64,000 nucleotides of DNA from assembly GCF_030704535.1 (NCBI RefSeq), contig NC_081818.1:24467001-24531000 (forward strand), read 5' to 3'. Positions 1 to 12,889 of this stretch are shown piece after piece. The notes below the pieces were generated by a model, which saw only the letters and a list, made by a program, of their open reading frames with translations, did no database searches and was not told the origin of the DNA. Source of the DNA: Vitis vinifera. Taxonomy: Eukaryota; Streptophyta; Magnoliopsida; Vitales; Vitaceae. Position 1 is the first letter of the stretch. Every line of letters begins with the position of its first letter. Both the position numbers and the translations under genes were made by a program.

Positions 1-600
1 AAAGGCTAATGTCTTTACAAGGGTTTGATAATTGAAGCTCTCAGTTCAGGAGACTCCTACTAGATGTGGGCAAAAAATCCAACTCTATTTGTTGGCCTCA
101 AGTACACGATCAAATGCAAATCAAGCAATTCATCCGATTCTTAAACTGAACAATTTTTATGTGGGATTTCTTGGACAAAGAAATCATTAGCCAAATGGGT
201 GCAGAAGGCCTAGAAACTGCTGGATGGATTCAGAGAAGTTTCTAAGCCAAATTGACTTTTGGAGAAGGCTCCTCACAGAAATTCCAAAAGAAGTAAGGTG
301 GGCACTCCAGTGGTTTATTTCCATTCCTTTTTAAGGATGTTGTTGCAGTTTCAGACTTAGTTTTTAGTTTTCTAGAAGCTAAAATGACAAAACTTGAGAT
401 CCAATTTTTTAAGCCTCTTGCTATTCAGAGACCGCACAGAGGATTATTGTTCTCTATCTGTCTTCTTACATATGTCTTTATGTGTTACCATAAAGGAGTG
501 GTAGTGGTGGTGAGGCTTCGGATATTCCTTCATCCATCTGTCTTAGCTGCAGCTGTGATATCCAAATAAACAAGCTCTAAATAACTTTACACAATCATTT
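1..600. other. Left-edge sequence with no recognised gene
   Basis: No reading frame here resembles a known protein and I see no repeat boundary. A 61-codon open frame on the + strand (384-569) has no family features. This is probably intergenic DNA or the edge of the decayed duplicated block that starts just to the right. Confidence 0.4.
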
Positions 601-3550
601 GGAATACACAGCAAGAGTTGGAAGAAGAAATGATCTATCTTCTGATGTTGTTGATGCCCCTACTTGTTTGATTTTCCGGGGCAACCTGAACCGAGGAGAA
701 TAACGAAGGAGGCTGCTGCTGCTGCTGCCCCCACCACCGGTGCCAGAATTATGGTTGTGGAAGGTTTGAGAAAGCCGTGACCTACAGAGATAATTCAAAA
801 AGAGTTAGAAATTCTTCATAACTCCACATTATCAAAAAGGTGAGATTCAGCAATCTCCAATGAATGGGTGGAATAGAGCCAGGAGTACAGAGAAACCAAC
901 ATTATCTGAACTCCACCCTCTTGGCTTCCCCAGCTTCTCCTTTCTTAAGACATTCGGATAAAGCTTAGAAAGGCCATGAGGGAGAGAGTTCAGATAAAGT
1001 CAATTTCTCTTGAACAGCACATTGACCCTCCATTTATGCTATCATCAAGGAACAGTCTCTTCTTGAAGCGAGAAGAGGAAGAAAGAAGTACATGATCAAC
1101 CCCATTTATAGAGGGTGGGAAGGTATTCAAAGCCAAAAGCCTGCGATCTCTCTGTACAATTTCCAATATCCTATTGGTAGGGATTCTACTTCTTTGTTTT
1201 TCACGCCCAAATCTTTGGTGCATGAAGTTGCCAAGCAATTGTATCGAAGTTGCAAGGCAATAGTATAGTACACGTTAAAAATAAGTACCGAGGCTTAATC
1301 ACATGTAGTACAATTGCTTCTTTATGCCCACTATGCGCAGTACAATGACTGCAAAGGGGAAGAAGAGACTGATCCAGTCCGAGTAGCCAATGAATGTAGA
1401 GGTAGTGGAACTGTTGATTCCAAGGAGATCAACCCACCAAAACAACATCAATGAGGGGGGGTTGTCCTTTTATTAAGACAAACTTATCTGGGAAGCCCAC
1501 AATGCTTGTCCTTTTCTGCTTGGAGTTTTGACATCCCCTTGGCCAGGATGAGCTCCTCTGTGTTCTTGTTTTCACAGCCGTTCCCATATCCATAGGTTCA
1601 GAATGGAAGTTCCAAGTATTTAACTGCCGGCTCCACTAGGTTGAGCCTGAAAGGCATTGGAGAATATGAAAGAGTAGGAGGTGGCCCTCATTGGCACGAA
1701 TGGGAGACAACATCAAGGACCCTCAACCTGGGTTAACGGAGAGGCCCCCCAGCATCACCGTGGAACCAAGGTTATTACCCCCTTTGTTGAGGGGAACCTC
1801 AAGCCAGAATCTCTCCCTATGTGAAATGCACTCAGACAAGGGAGACTCCTCAACTTTGGCAGCAAGGTGGGGGGATCAATCATTCAAGTGTCCTCAGATA
1901 ACACTTGTCCCAAGATTCCATGGGCATTTTTGAATATCAATATTGATGGCATGGCAAATGAGACAGAAAGAACATCGCCTTACAATTTAATGGAGCCCCA
2001 TTTACTACTTCAGTTTCATGAATGCAAGCTGAGTACATATATAAAACCTCTGATGAAAATGGTGTGAAGATTCAGGTTGAAAGAATGACACACAAGGCAA
2101 AGAGAGAACCGATGATACCAAATTAAGAGTGTGTGAAAAGCGGATGATTTGATTTAGATATGATCTGATTTAATATATTTTTTCTGGGTCATCCCTCAAC
2201 TCTCCAACAGGAAACATGATATGGACATTATAGCTCTAATTCAATCATCACCATGTTGTTGCAGTTATGTGGGTTATCCTGATGCCTCTGGTAAAATGCC
2301 CACCCATAACCCAACAAATAAAGTACATTACAGTCTATTTTAATAAAGCACGTTACGGTCTGTTTCAGGGATTGGCTACTTTCTCAGTAATTTTGGCCGT
2401 GTACATTCCCAAAACGGGTATGATCAGATCAAGTTGATTCAATAATAGACACCTGTTTGCATTCCAAACTTCTTTATCCTTTTAGGGCCTATACAAAAGA
2501 GAATCTAGTACTTCATGGTCATGAATATCTGAACAGGACGAATCACCCCGTTCCTTTGGAATAAAACAATTAGAATTACGCTCGGTCACCTACAATGCCA
2601 CAAAAGGTTTCCATTTCAGCAGCCTCTATATTCTCCAACAAGCCCCAAAACTTTCAATTCAAGGATTATAGAATATGGTTCGCCAAGACAAACATGCTTA
2701 TAAATTAAACCTCACCCACATATCCTAAAGCACAAATGACTAGGCATTTTTAAGTCAACACACTACATGATGCAGGAACATCTATCACTCATTTAAGCAA
2801 TCTCATAATAAAATAAAACAGAAGACAACCTGGTTAGTTTGCAACTTATTAGATAAAGGGCAGTCCCAAAGGCAAGCAAAAATTCTATTCTATTCTACTT
2901 TCCGAACTTCCAGTGCTTTTGGCATAATCATCAGTTTATCAAGCCTTGTAACTACAACAACCTGTAGTTGGGTTCTCGTGCACTATCCACGGCTCATCTA
3001 GGGTGGTTGAAAAAAATTTGAGGCCAGAGATAATATGTTCCCTATCTTCTTTTTCCTTTAAAAACCTAATCATATTTTGCTAGACAAACAGTGGATTTGT
3101 TATCATAATCTTCCATCTGAGACAACCATTATTATCAAGAAGCACACATTGACATGCAGATTTGGATGATCTTTCACACTTACAATCCTTGGAAACAAAC
3201 ATGGATCAAGCCTAATGCATATAATATTTAAAGCACTCTAGAATGATTGGGCCGATTTTCTCACAATAGTAATTAATATATAGCAGGGCAAATAACTTAT
3301 TTTCGTCAATCAAGCCTCCAACTGAAGGAAAGAAACATGTACAATATGACTAAGCCACTACAGCATCGAGGGACAATACAAGAGCCAATAACAACAATAA
3401 CAACTGTGCTGAGAAAATCATGTGAACTAACCAAAAATGAAGGTATCCTGCACAAGTAGGCAGAATACTTAATTGACAAGAAATCTTAAACATAATAAAT
3501 TCCAATTTATTTAAACTTCATATTTACTTGAAAGGGTTAGTCTTGTATGG
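600..3550. repeat. Unit A of an old, diverged tandem duplication
   Basis: This block is collinear with unit B to its right. Matching stretches seen by eye (A to B): 740-815 to 3690-3780; 860-1250 to 4290-4660; 1640-1860 to 5020-5220; 2070-2270 to 6070-6270; 2570-2760 to 6270-6310 plus 6490-6600; 3090-3260 to 9205-9390; 3440-3500 to 9590-9655. Shared strings include gagggagagagttcaga (A 975, B 4385) and acatgatatggacat. Open frames differ between the copies (for example A 990-1238 and B 4361-4588, both minus), so the block looks non-coding or decayed. Source unknown; boundaries approximate. Confidence 0.7.
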
Positions 3551-6316
3551 TCCACAGATTGCCTTGTCCTGGGATGCTGGTTAGGTAATGGGATCTGTAT
3601 TGAGGTCATTATTCTCACTGATGGTTTGATTGTCTGCAGCAAGTGGAGCTGAGGAGACTGAAGGTTACACCTGCTGCTGGAAATACGGTTGTGAGGCCTT
3701 TGAATTGGGTAGGATCTGTAGGTTTGAGAAGTCAGGAAACTGTCTAACAGTGACAATCACAAAATAGATAGAAATTCTTAATATTCTATATATCACATGG
3801 TCATGTTACTGAAGTTGTCAAGTAGTGATTTGTTGTTTATTCCCAAGGGAAAAAAGAATGGAAGTAGTCCAAATCCCACAAAGGTGACACAAAGACACCA
3901 TAGAATATTTAATATTACATCTATGTCCAGCTTCTGTTTACAGGATTGCCGACATCTTAAATATTGAAAAAGCCCTACAATTTCTTCAAATAAATGTTCA
4001 CAAATGCCTAATAACTAGTTCTTTAAAAATTAAGAAACAAAAAACAAAAATAAAATAAACTATGAATTAAAAAAATAAAAAACACAGATGAACGCTAGCC
4101 ATAGCGGCCACCATGTCTTTCTTTTGGATTGAAGAGGTATTGGCAGGATGAAGGAAGTCACCATAACCTGTACCTAAAAATACAAAGATGGTGAATGCCA
4201 TCAATCATAGAGATGGAATTGTTACAGATGGGCAGACCAAGATTGGTGCCATTAAAATAAACCAACTGCCAGAGCACCCAGTAGAATAGAGAGAGAAAAT
4301 CCAACATTTTCTGAAATCTTCCCTCACGGCTTCCTCAGCTTCTCCCTTTTCTCTAGATGTTCAGACAAGCTTAGAAAGCCAATGAGGGAGAGAGTTCAGA
4401 AAATGCCAGTCTCCCTTAAACAGCACATTTTCATTTATGTTCAGTATTGGGGCTAAAACTTTTCTTCTTGTAGGGAGAATTGGAGAAAAAGGGACTTGAA
4501 CCCATTCATATAGGGTGTGAAGGAATAATAATCCAAGAGCCTTCGTAACAAAAGATGAGATTTCTCGGTACAATTTCCAACATACCATGGCAAATATTCT
4601 GACTTCTTTGGTTTTTTCACCAAATCACTTTGGTTGATGAAGCTGCAAGGAAACTGTATGCATAAAAACAAAGTTTCGAGGCAAGTGTAACACAAGCTAG
4701 TAAGCAAGTGGAAGGAGGGACTGACGCAATCCAACTACCTAATGAATGTAAAGCCACTAGGACTGAAGATACCGAGGAGATCCACTCGCCTGAACAACAC
4801 CAATGAAGAAATAATAGTAAACAAATCCAGTGGACGTAGATTGGCACAGTAGTCAGAAATATCAAGACAATTATCAAGTGTCGTTTTCCCCTTGGAGTTT
4901 GACATTTTTTTGGCCAAGATGACCCCTCTGCCTTCTTGTTTTCACAGCCCTTTCTACATCCATACGCAGAAATAAAAGTATCTCACAGCTGGCTCCACAA
5001 GCATTCTGCCTGATATGGCATTGGAATATATGGAAGAGTACAAGGTGACCCTCACAAGGCTATAGGAGATAACATCAAGGAACCAACCCTAGAGTATAAA
5101 GGAGAGGTCCTCATTATCATTATGGAACCAAGGTAAGTACCTCTCCCTTGGGGGAAAACCCCAAGGCAGAGATGGGGAAAGATTCCCCTCTTGAGATCAA
5201 TGCACTCGAAAGAGGAAGAAGGTCCTTCCCTCCTTAAACCCTTTAGAGTCTGAGGTAGAGAGGAGGGAACCTTCCCAAAATTAGAACCAAGGTGGACCAA
5301 GGATAGACAGAGTGAGAGAGTCCTCCATCTCAGCCTAGTTGCTTCCATTGAAGACTGGAATCAAAGTTGGATTGTGCAGCCTGCTGTCAAACAGGAGAGT
5401 ACTCTACAGCAACTCACATGTGAATGGACAATTTTCTTTCACCTATACTTAATATCAAAAAAGAGGCTACCTTGCTTCCACTTGATCCTCTTCACCTATC
5501 CAGATTGGTCATATCTAGATAATAGGTTCGTTAGCCTATTAGAATGGATTCAACTGCATGGGTGTAGAAAAAAAAAAATACAAATGCAAGGTTCAGAATA
5601 CAAGCATCAAACTACTCCATGACTGCTTCTTTTCCTAACAAAAGATATAGAAAACTCTGAAGATGCGTGTGTGCACAAATTGTTGCTGCAAATCAGGACC
5701 ATTAATACTCCTATTAAACATGCTATGAGTAAGATGTCGAAGTTGGCTAGTCCATCAAGTTTTTTCATAATCCAGTCTTAAACAAGTACAATTTGGTCTT
5801 ATATATTTGCCAAAGGATGATACTTATGCTTGATCAATTCCCAGCCTCCAAAGTTCGATACAAAACATGCAGTTACAACAATGAAGCCACAACAACAGGA
5901 ATCTACTAAGCATGAATCTGAATAGATCAATCACTCATACAGTTTGAGATAATGCCTATCCCAAAATTTTGGAGATATGGTTGGAATTAGTCATGAATAT
6001 CAATATCCATGACATGACAAATGGCAAATAGAACAAGATTAATACATACAAATCTCTCCTGGAAACATATTAAGATTCGGGCTGAAAGAATAGCACACAA
6101 GGGAAACAAGTAACAGATGCTATGAAACGAGAAAAGTAAAAGAACGTGATGTGATTCAGATATTGATTTGATTTATTATATTTTTTTATGGGTTATATAT
6201 TCAATAGACACATGATATGGACATAACACTAATTTGATTATCATCATCTTGATGCAGTCATCAATGATATCTTCATGCAATGCCACAAAAGCTTTTTATT
6301 TCACCAGACTCTAAAC

Positions 6317-6497
6317 TTTTTTTTTTTTTTTGATAGGTAAGAAAAAACGTGTATTAAAAAGAAAAACACCAAAAGAGCACCTCAAAGTACACAGGAAGTA
6401 TACAAAGAGCACCAACAACACCAACAAAAAGATAAGAGGGACTAACAAAAAACAACACCCCTCAACTAGCCCCTAACCAATCCACACAAAATTTTTA
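6317..6497 (-). mobile_element. Short LINE 3' end (5'-truncated)
   Basis: A T-tract at 6317-6331 followed by gataggtaag is the complement of a LINE tail ending ttacctatc plus poly(A). The same ending occurs at 15719, 19710 and 21471. Only about 180 bases of 3' sequence remain. It splits a segment that is continuous in unit A (2570-2760), so it inserted after the tandem duplication. Confidence 0.7.
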
Positions 6498-6659
6498 ACT
6501 GAAGGATCACAAAATGTAGTCCACCAAAACATGCATATGGTAAGCCTCTTCCACCTATCCTAAAGCACGAATGACTATAATCATTTTTGAGCCAACAGTA
6601 TATGTCTCTCCTCTACTTTTATCCACAGTTTTCAGTCTGTGAATCTATAGCTGAATTTT

Positions 6660-8085
6660 TCTTTTTTTCTTTTTAATTTTTTTAATAGGCAAAAAAGAAG
6701 ACATTAAAAGCGCCTGAAAAAGGACATATTAAGTACAGACAATGTATAAAATAAACGCCAATACTCAATAGTCAAGCAAAAAGGGAGAGAGAAAATAAAA
6801 AACAACTGCCTCTCCCTATTTGGGACTCTACCAAACTATAGAGCTTTTCATGGTCAAGGAATAATAACCTATGTATACTCTAGCCCAATCCAAAAAGCTA
6901 CACCAAAAGAAAGATTTGATTGCTTGATCCGGTTATTCTGTATTTTTTAATGGTCTCCTATTCCTTTCCTTCCATAACATCCAAAGTAGGCACAAAGGAG
7001 TGGTCCTCCATGTTTGCTTCCACTTCTTCCCAACAAAAGAACATATCAACACAAGCTTTCCTCTTACTGAAAAGTGCTTCACCTGGGCCACAGAATTCTC
7101 ACTTTGGAGCAGTGAAGGAGCATGAAATAAGCCGACTCTTCTTCCCCTATATACATGTAACATTTATCCAGAAAAATCCAGTTCCTCCTTCCGAGTTGAT
7201 CAACATTAAAATTCTTCCCCAAATAGCTTCCCAAGGAAAAAACTCACTTTCGTTGAAACACATGGGTTCCAAACTACGCTTGCAGGGAAGAACTCATTTT
7301 TCCTTTGAATTAAGGAATTGTGGAAAGATTTGACACAAAATTTGCTGCAATTAGTTTCTTTCCAATCCAATCTATCCTCCTCATCCCTACTAATTGAGCT
7401 CGTTTGCAGTCTCCAAAAAAGAAAAAAAACTTCCACTTCTACCAATTCCCAATCATGAAACTGTCTGTGAAAACAGGTGTGTTCCACTGCATCCTTCCCT
7501 GACCTGCTCCTACATTTTTGCAACCCAAAAGTCTTTATCAACGGCTATAGAGAATAGCACCAGAAATGACCCTCCCAAAGAACTTTGTCCATGCCAACTA
7601 TCTTTACAAAACGTTACTCTCCATCCATTACCCACTATGAAGTGAGATCTACATCTAAAAATCTCTCACCCAATTCTAATAGTCTTCCACAACCCCACCC
7701 TATAGCTATCCCTCACAACCCTCAAACACCAACCCCCTTCACCTGCCCCAAAATTTCCTACTATGCCTTGTATCCAATTTACCATATGTAGCTTTTCTCA
7801 AGCCCCCCTTCCCCAAAGGAAATCCTTTAAATCTGCTCCATACTTAAGTTCACCTTTCTTGAAATGATGAAAATAGGGACATAAAATAAATTGGAACACT
7901 TGACAATGTACTCTTGATCAAAATGAGTTTCCCTCCTTTTGAAAGGCATTGTGTCTTTCACAAAGCAAGCCCCATGTGAGCAAACAGAACAAAACGTATG
8001 AACAAAGTGCCTAATAAGAAAAAGGGAGAAGCAAATGTACATGGGAAGCTCAAAAAATCAGCTAATACTACTAAATTAACCAATT
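6660..8085 (-). mobile_element. Degenerate LINE reverse-transcriptase remnant
   Basis: Read on the minus strand, conceptual pieces match the 3' half of plant LINE ORF2: near 7800-7900 a thumb-like stretch equivalent to [19 protein letters not shown], near 7700-7760 the motif GGWC then GLWK, at 7206-7330 VVWNPCVSTKVSFFLGK, and at 6933-7010 PLCLLWMLWKERNRR. These correspond, in order, to the better copies at 15719-18160 and 22314-23776. Frames are broken repeatedly by stops and indels. The 3' end near 6660 is T-rich with aataggc. It is a dead copy, older than the other LINEs. Confidence 0.7.
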
Positions 8086-8099
8086 GTATTATCCACAAA

Positions 8100-8560
8100 A
8101 TTCAATAAGGGCAAAAAAGAAGAGCCTACCTCCCTAGCACTCACCTCTACCTCCACCCCAAACACAAAAATAAAATTTTGAGAAGCACATCTTTTAACTC
8201 CAAGCAAGACTACTCTAGACCTTCCAACATGATTCCATCATGCTCTTTCCAAGTAATCCCAAAAAAATGCACAACAAAATCAACCCCTCCAATGAAGGTA
8301 CCATGCCATATGCAAAGGACATTTTCTAACTGAATGGTGAAGCACCCAAGATATGCTAAACAAAGAACACCATACACCTTAGTCCAAAGTCCATTTGCAA
8401 TGAATAAGTGTGCGGGATGATGATGTGAGATCTTCATAGCAAAGACAATACCTATTGACCAAATTCCAACCCCTTTTCATAAGGTTTTCTAAAGTCAAAA
8501 TTCACTTCCATGCTGCTTCCCATGAAAAAAAGATTAAAAAAAGGTCATCATACCTTAGCA
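8100..8560 (-). mobile_element. Second degenerate LINE fragment (zf-RVT region)
   Basis: Minus-strand frame 8210-8437 resembles the C-terminal zinc-finger-like (zf-RVT) region of plant LINE reverse transcriptases: a His-rich stretch, then LWTKVYGVLCL, then a W-containing tail ending near ITWKEHDG. It does not continue the neighbouring copy smoothly, so it is probably a separate or rearranged piece. Weak similarity only. Confidence 0.4.
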
Positions 8561-9903
8561 CTACAATAATTTAATTATGTTCTTGTCTGCTCAACACAGC
8601 TCAACTAGGATGTTTTGACATTAGCTTGATGCACAACTTAAATGTTCTTTTTTTAGTAAATAAAAAATACAATCTCTTTCCATAAGAATAGTCATCATGA
8701 TAAGTTGAATAATAAAATGAAAAATGCATTCATGAGAACAAAGAAGAGGCACCACTAGGTCCATGAAGATAGGAAGACAACAGAGATAGTATACTCATCT
8801 GCAACCAAAACCAATGACTGAAAAACTCGAATAATAATGTAAGTTAAGGCCTTTGTTAGAATCTTTCCATCCCTCATTTATCATCCAAAAACAATTTAGT
8901 TATAAAAAGATATAGAAACTCTCACAGCCCTAATAAGGCAACTATTTACTCTTTCTAAATATCCAATCTTCAAAATAGTCATTTTGTCTTAAGTGAGAGC
9001 CAATCCATGACAACTCCATCCAAGCCCTGTCCATGGAAATCCTAACACATTCATCACTACTTAGGCAAGATCTATGAAACACCACACTTCAACATGCATC
9101 ATTATGTAAAGAAACTCAACTAACATAAAGTTACATACAAGAAGGTCTTATAAATCAGAATTTTACATCCCCTTTATCTAACTTTAAATCTGTAATGAAA
9201 CCCTGACGTTCCCAATCTCCCATATGAAACAACCATTATTACTAAGCAGAAATTGAAAATAAAATTGAAAAGTAAATTCTGATTATCCAAATGACGAATG
9301 GGCTTCCACAGTAAACATGTTCAATCCTTGGAACCATACATGTGTAACCCAAATGCATACCAAATCTAGTGCGGTCTACAATGACTGTTCATATGTGCCA
9401 GAGTAGTGAGACAGATAGATAAGAGAGCCGTTACATCAAAAGATGCTGGATAGACTGGACAAAGCTACAAAAACCTTGCCTTCATCAATAGAGCTTTGTA
9501 CTGAACAAAATAGATGGCACTTGAAATATGCCGTGCAACAATAAATCTATGGGAATAATAGAAATATGAGAGGAAGCAAAGAAAAAAAAGGTCAACATGT
9601 TGCACTGCACAAGTAGCCAGATTACCTAATTGACAAGGAATTCTTAGTCAAATTCATGATCTAAAGGGAGAATCACGAAAGCAGTGCAGAAACAAAAATT
9701 ACCCAGCATAACATGTATAAAAAAGAGAATTGTAAAGTAAAGAGGATGGAGAAGAGAGAATATAATGGGGAGTTGAAACAAAAAATGAGACCTTGTATAC
9801 ACTAAACGTCTTCAGTTTCTTGGGATTACACTGTTTCAAATGAAAAGGTAAAGCAACACATTCTGCAGATTCGATATAAGGAAAAAAAAAAACATAAAAA
9901 GAA

Positions 9904-10824
9904 TCAAGCCTGTGTGCCAGCCAAGGTCTTCATCTGAATATGGTTCGAATCCGCAGAGGATAGAGTTGGCAACGCCTCGTAGGAGCCCGTCCTCCTGATG
10001 CCAACAGTCTTAGCAAGAACAGCATAAGTGGCCATCAAAATGAACACCACAAACATGACATAAACCACAAAGACCAGATCCAGAATGGCCACGGCTCTCA
10101 ACCTGGATTCCTCTAAGTCACACTTGGTGGATCCCTCCACCCCACTCACCACATCCAGCAGCTTATGGCAACCCTCCGGAATAAAGGCCTCCACGTAGAG
10201 CGCGAGTCCGGTCTGCAATGTCCAGAGGCCCTGCAAAATCACGGAGGCCCCCAGGGCCAGGTCAGCCACAAACAGCCTGGGGAGACAAGCGAGGATGATG
10301 CAGAGGAGGGACGAAAGAGCAGAAACGCGAGCCGAGACGGAGTCGCATTTGGCCTGGAGATCGGAAGTCTGAACGGAGGCGGCCGAGGAGGAGACGGTGA
10401 ACTGCAAGTAGAATAGAGCGGAGGCGAGAGCGAAGAAGAGATCGGAGGGGAGGGGGAGGAGAGAGGTGGTTTCGGAGAGGAGAATCGCAAGGGCGAGGAT
10501 AAGAAAGAGGAAGAGGACGGCGGCGGATTGGAGAGAGGAGAAGCGGTGGACGGGGGTACGGCCCTTGAGGAGAGGGTCAGCGTCGGAAGAGACTAGGGTT
10601 TGGTGGACAAAGGCAATGAGAAGGAAGAGAATGATGACGTAAAGCTGAAGGTGGCGGAGACGGTGAGACGAAGAAGGAGAAGAAGAAAAAGGGTGGTAGA
10701 GCTTGGCGGAGTAATCCCGAGCGGGGTGGTGGAGATGGGTCTTGATCGCGCATACCAGGTGGTATAGTCCAAGTGTAATGAGTGACGCAGATGAGAATAT
10801 CTCATAGATTAGAGCTGATCCCAT
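9904..10824 (-). CDS. DUF716 / TMEM45-like multi-pass membrane protein
   Basis: Single-exon gene, 306 aa from the methionine at 10824 (MGSALIYEIF). The frame stays open upstream to a methionine at 10905, which would add 27 polar residues. I prefer the internal start because family members begin with a short M-G-S/T leader running straight into the first hydrophobic helix. About seven hydrophobic segments are visible: SSASLITLGLYHL, LQLYVIILFLLIAF, SAAVLFLFLILALAILL, LFFALASALFYLQF, LSSLLCIILACL, LALGASVILQGLW and AILDLVFVVYVMFVVFILM. The tail is short and polar. The family (plant DUF716, animal TMEM45) has no firmly known biochemical role. GC content is well above that of its surroundings, as expected for an intronless coding sequence. 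The tandem repeat units lie just downstream. Confidence 0.85.
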   Translation of the reverse strand: MGSALIYEIFSSASLITLGLYHLVCAIKTHLHHPARDYSAKLYHPFSSSPSSSHRLRHLQLYVIILFLLIAFVHQTLVSSDADPLLKGRTPVHRFSSLQSAAVLFLFLILALAILLSETTSLLPLPSDLFFALASALFYLQFTVSSSAASVQTSDLQAKCDSVSARVSALSSLLCIILACLPRLFVADLALGASVILQGLWTLQTGLALYVEAFIPEGCHKLLDVVSGVEGSTKCDLEESRLRAVAILDLVFVVYVMFVVFILMATYAVLAKTVGIRRTGSYEALPTLSSADSNHIQMKTLAGTQA

Positions 10825-12640
10825 TTCATCAGTTCCGATCACCGATTTCCGATTTCCGATCGTTGATTCCTGATACTCCCTCTCCCTCTGCTGCTGGCTT
10901 TTCACATTTCACATCCCTCTTTCCTCGTATACGTTGACGAACTCAATTCCTCCTCAATCCTGTCCGGACCATAATACCCCTCCCCACCCTCTTTTGTTCC
11001 ATTTTCAACCATCTCCTTCCTCTCTCACAAATTTGGGACCAAACACCTCGAGCTGCTCAACGCCCCGCAGCAACCAGTCCCATATTTGTAAATATTGATT
11101 CATTTTATATCTTAAATTATAAATATCAATAATACTTTTACCAATTTACTTGTAATTATCCTATATTAAGAAATTAAATAATTAATTTTTTTTATATATT
11201 TATAAAATTATGAAAGATATTTATTATTTTTTATAATTAAAAATTAAATTAAATTCTAAAATAGGTATAAATTTTTAAAATTTTTAATAAAGAAATATAG
11301 AAAGGAAAAAAAGTAATAAAGTTTTGCTCTTACTTAATTTAATTGTTTATAAAAACATTTTAACATCAGTGCAATTTTCCCCCTTACATTTTATTTTATA
11401 ATATTTAAATATTAAAAAAAATATCTTTTAATAATTTTCTTTTCTTTCCTCAACATATTAAAACATTCACCATCTTTTCTTAGGTTAACTTCGACAACGA
11501 TTCTAGATAATATTTTTAACATTTTTAACATTTAAAAAAATTTAATTTTTCAAATATTAGAAAAATTATAAAAACTTCATAAAATCTCTATCAAATGCAT
11601 TTTTAATAACAACCTATAAAATTTGATATTAAAAGTTTTAAAATCTTAGGTTATGTTTGGTTCTTAAAAAATATTAAGAAAAAAAAAATTGTTAAGAAAA
11701 ATGGTTTTCTCATGTTTAGTTTCATAATAAAAAATATAACATCAAATCAAATATAATAAAAATTAATTTAAAATTTATATATTTTAAAATTATTTAATTT
11801 GTTATAACATAAAGAAATAAGTTAAATGAGTTTAAAGAATCATATAAAAATAATTTATTAAATTTAAACTTTTTTTTCTTACTTTTTCTTTCCTGCAAAT
11901 TTTCCCATTATATCTCCTATTTGCTTATGCCTAGGTTTGGGCCCAAGGCCCAACTACACCCAAATGATTAACGTGGCTTCGTTGGGCGTGTTATCCCATT
12001 TGAATAAAATAATTTATAATTGATTGAATGAATCATTTTAATTTTTTATAAATAAAATAAATGTGAATAAGTCCACAAAATTGTCACTTGGACACACACT
12101 TGTTCAATATCAACCTCATGATTCCTCTAATTTATACATTACATATAACATTATTTTCGTATGATGTTACTATCATTTTGAGGATAATCCACATGATTCT
12201 ATGATATGTTAGACGGTAGATTTTAACTAGATGCATTCACAAATCACTTTATGGATTATAAGTATTTCTTAATGATTTAAAGAACTAACAATCATTGTTT
12301 GTTTTACAAATCTTCATGTTACAACAATATTGTCGCAAGTAATTACATATCTTATTTTACATTGAGCTTTATGAGGGTATAAAAGATAACATACATTTAC
12401 GATTTTGAATTTTCTAAATAAAATAAATTTATATTAGTTGTTCCACAAGAATAGTACAGAACATATTTGATATTATTCTAATATTTTCTAGTAACAAAAA
12501 AATTATACCTTACTAATAAATTGATTGCAAAAACAATTGAACCAATTACGCTAAGGTATATGGTATTTTAGGACCAAGTAAATCTTGGTCATCTTCACGG
12601 AGAAAATGGGTCTTCACCTCAAGTGAAGGAAAGACTATTA
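10825..12640. other. Promoter side of the DUF716 gene, then AT-rich intergenic DNA
   Basis: The first 100-200 bases (to about 10980) are pyrimidine-rich on the + strand and probably hold the leader and core promoter of the minus-strand gene. From 11090 to 11900 the sequence is extremely AT-rich. At 11643 the words gttatgtttggttc open a stretch resembling the MITE-like block at 47885-48100. No gene seen. Confidence 0.5.
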
Positions 12641-12646
12641 ATGAGT

Positions 12647-12880
12647 TTAATGGATGGATAAATATTTTACTTGAAACATGCTCAAGCTATAAGCTAAAAC
12701 AAAATTTTGTTCAAAATCTTTCATTTTGAATTCATTTTTCAAATAAGTTGTTCTTTTGAATTTTTTGGGAGTTTTAATAAAATTTAAGTCATCAACATGT
12801 AATACAATAATTGCAAATTTGATTTTTGACTTCTTGATTAAAATAAATTGGCAAATTGAATTATTTGCATGTGTCAACAT
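12647..12880 (-). pseudogene. Ty1/copia reverse-transcriptase relic
   Basis: The minus-strand frame of 77 aa contains CQFILIKKS, then IIVLHVDDLN (a mutated copia catalytic motif, H for the usual Y before VDD), then a LKNEFKMKDF stretch. This is the order found around the active site of copia reverse transcriptases. It is isolated, with no recognisable LTR or other domains nearby (12900-14600 is AT-rich with no convincing coding), so it is a dead fragment. Confidence 0.6.
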
Positions 12881-12889
12881 TCATCCATA

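Larger units (their letters stand above)
3560..9670. repeat. Unit B of the tandem duplication, expanded by LINE insertions
   Basis: Second, longer copy of the block at 600-3550. The order of matching segments is kept, but the copy is interrupted at about 6317-6497 by a short LINE 3' end and at about 6660-8560 by older LINE remnants. These account for much of its extra length. The copies differ by many substitutions and small indels, so the duplication is old. At 3555-3760 the minus strand shows an acceptor-like cag followed by a short frame (around ttcctgacttctcaaacc) that is partly shared with unit A near 740-780, which hints at a fossil exon. Confidence 0.65.

Noticed and set aside
6920-7791. 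Plus-strand frames of 137, 83 and 68 codons
   Set aside because: They are antisense to minus-strand LINE coding remnants.
9944-9955. ggttcgaatcc, identical to the tRNA T-arm consensus
   Set aside because: It lies inside the DUF716 coding sequence (SADSNHI) and no acceptor, D or anticodon arm can be drawn around it.
10165-10490. Open frames of 83 codons on both strands within the DUF716 gene
   Set aside because: Antisense and alternative-frame shadows of a GC-rich coding sequence; no family features.
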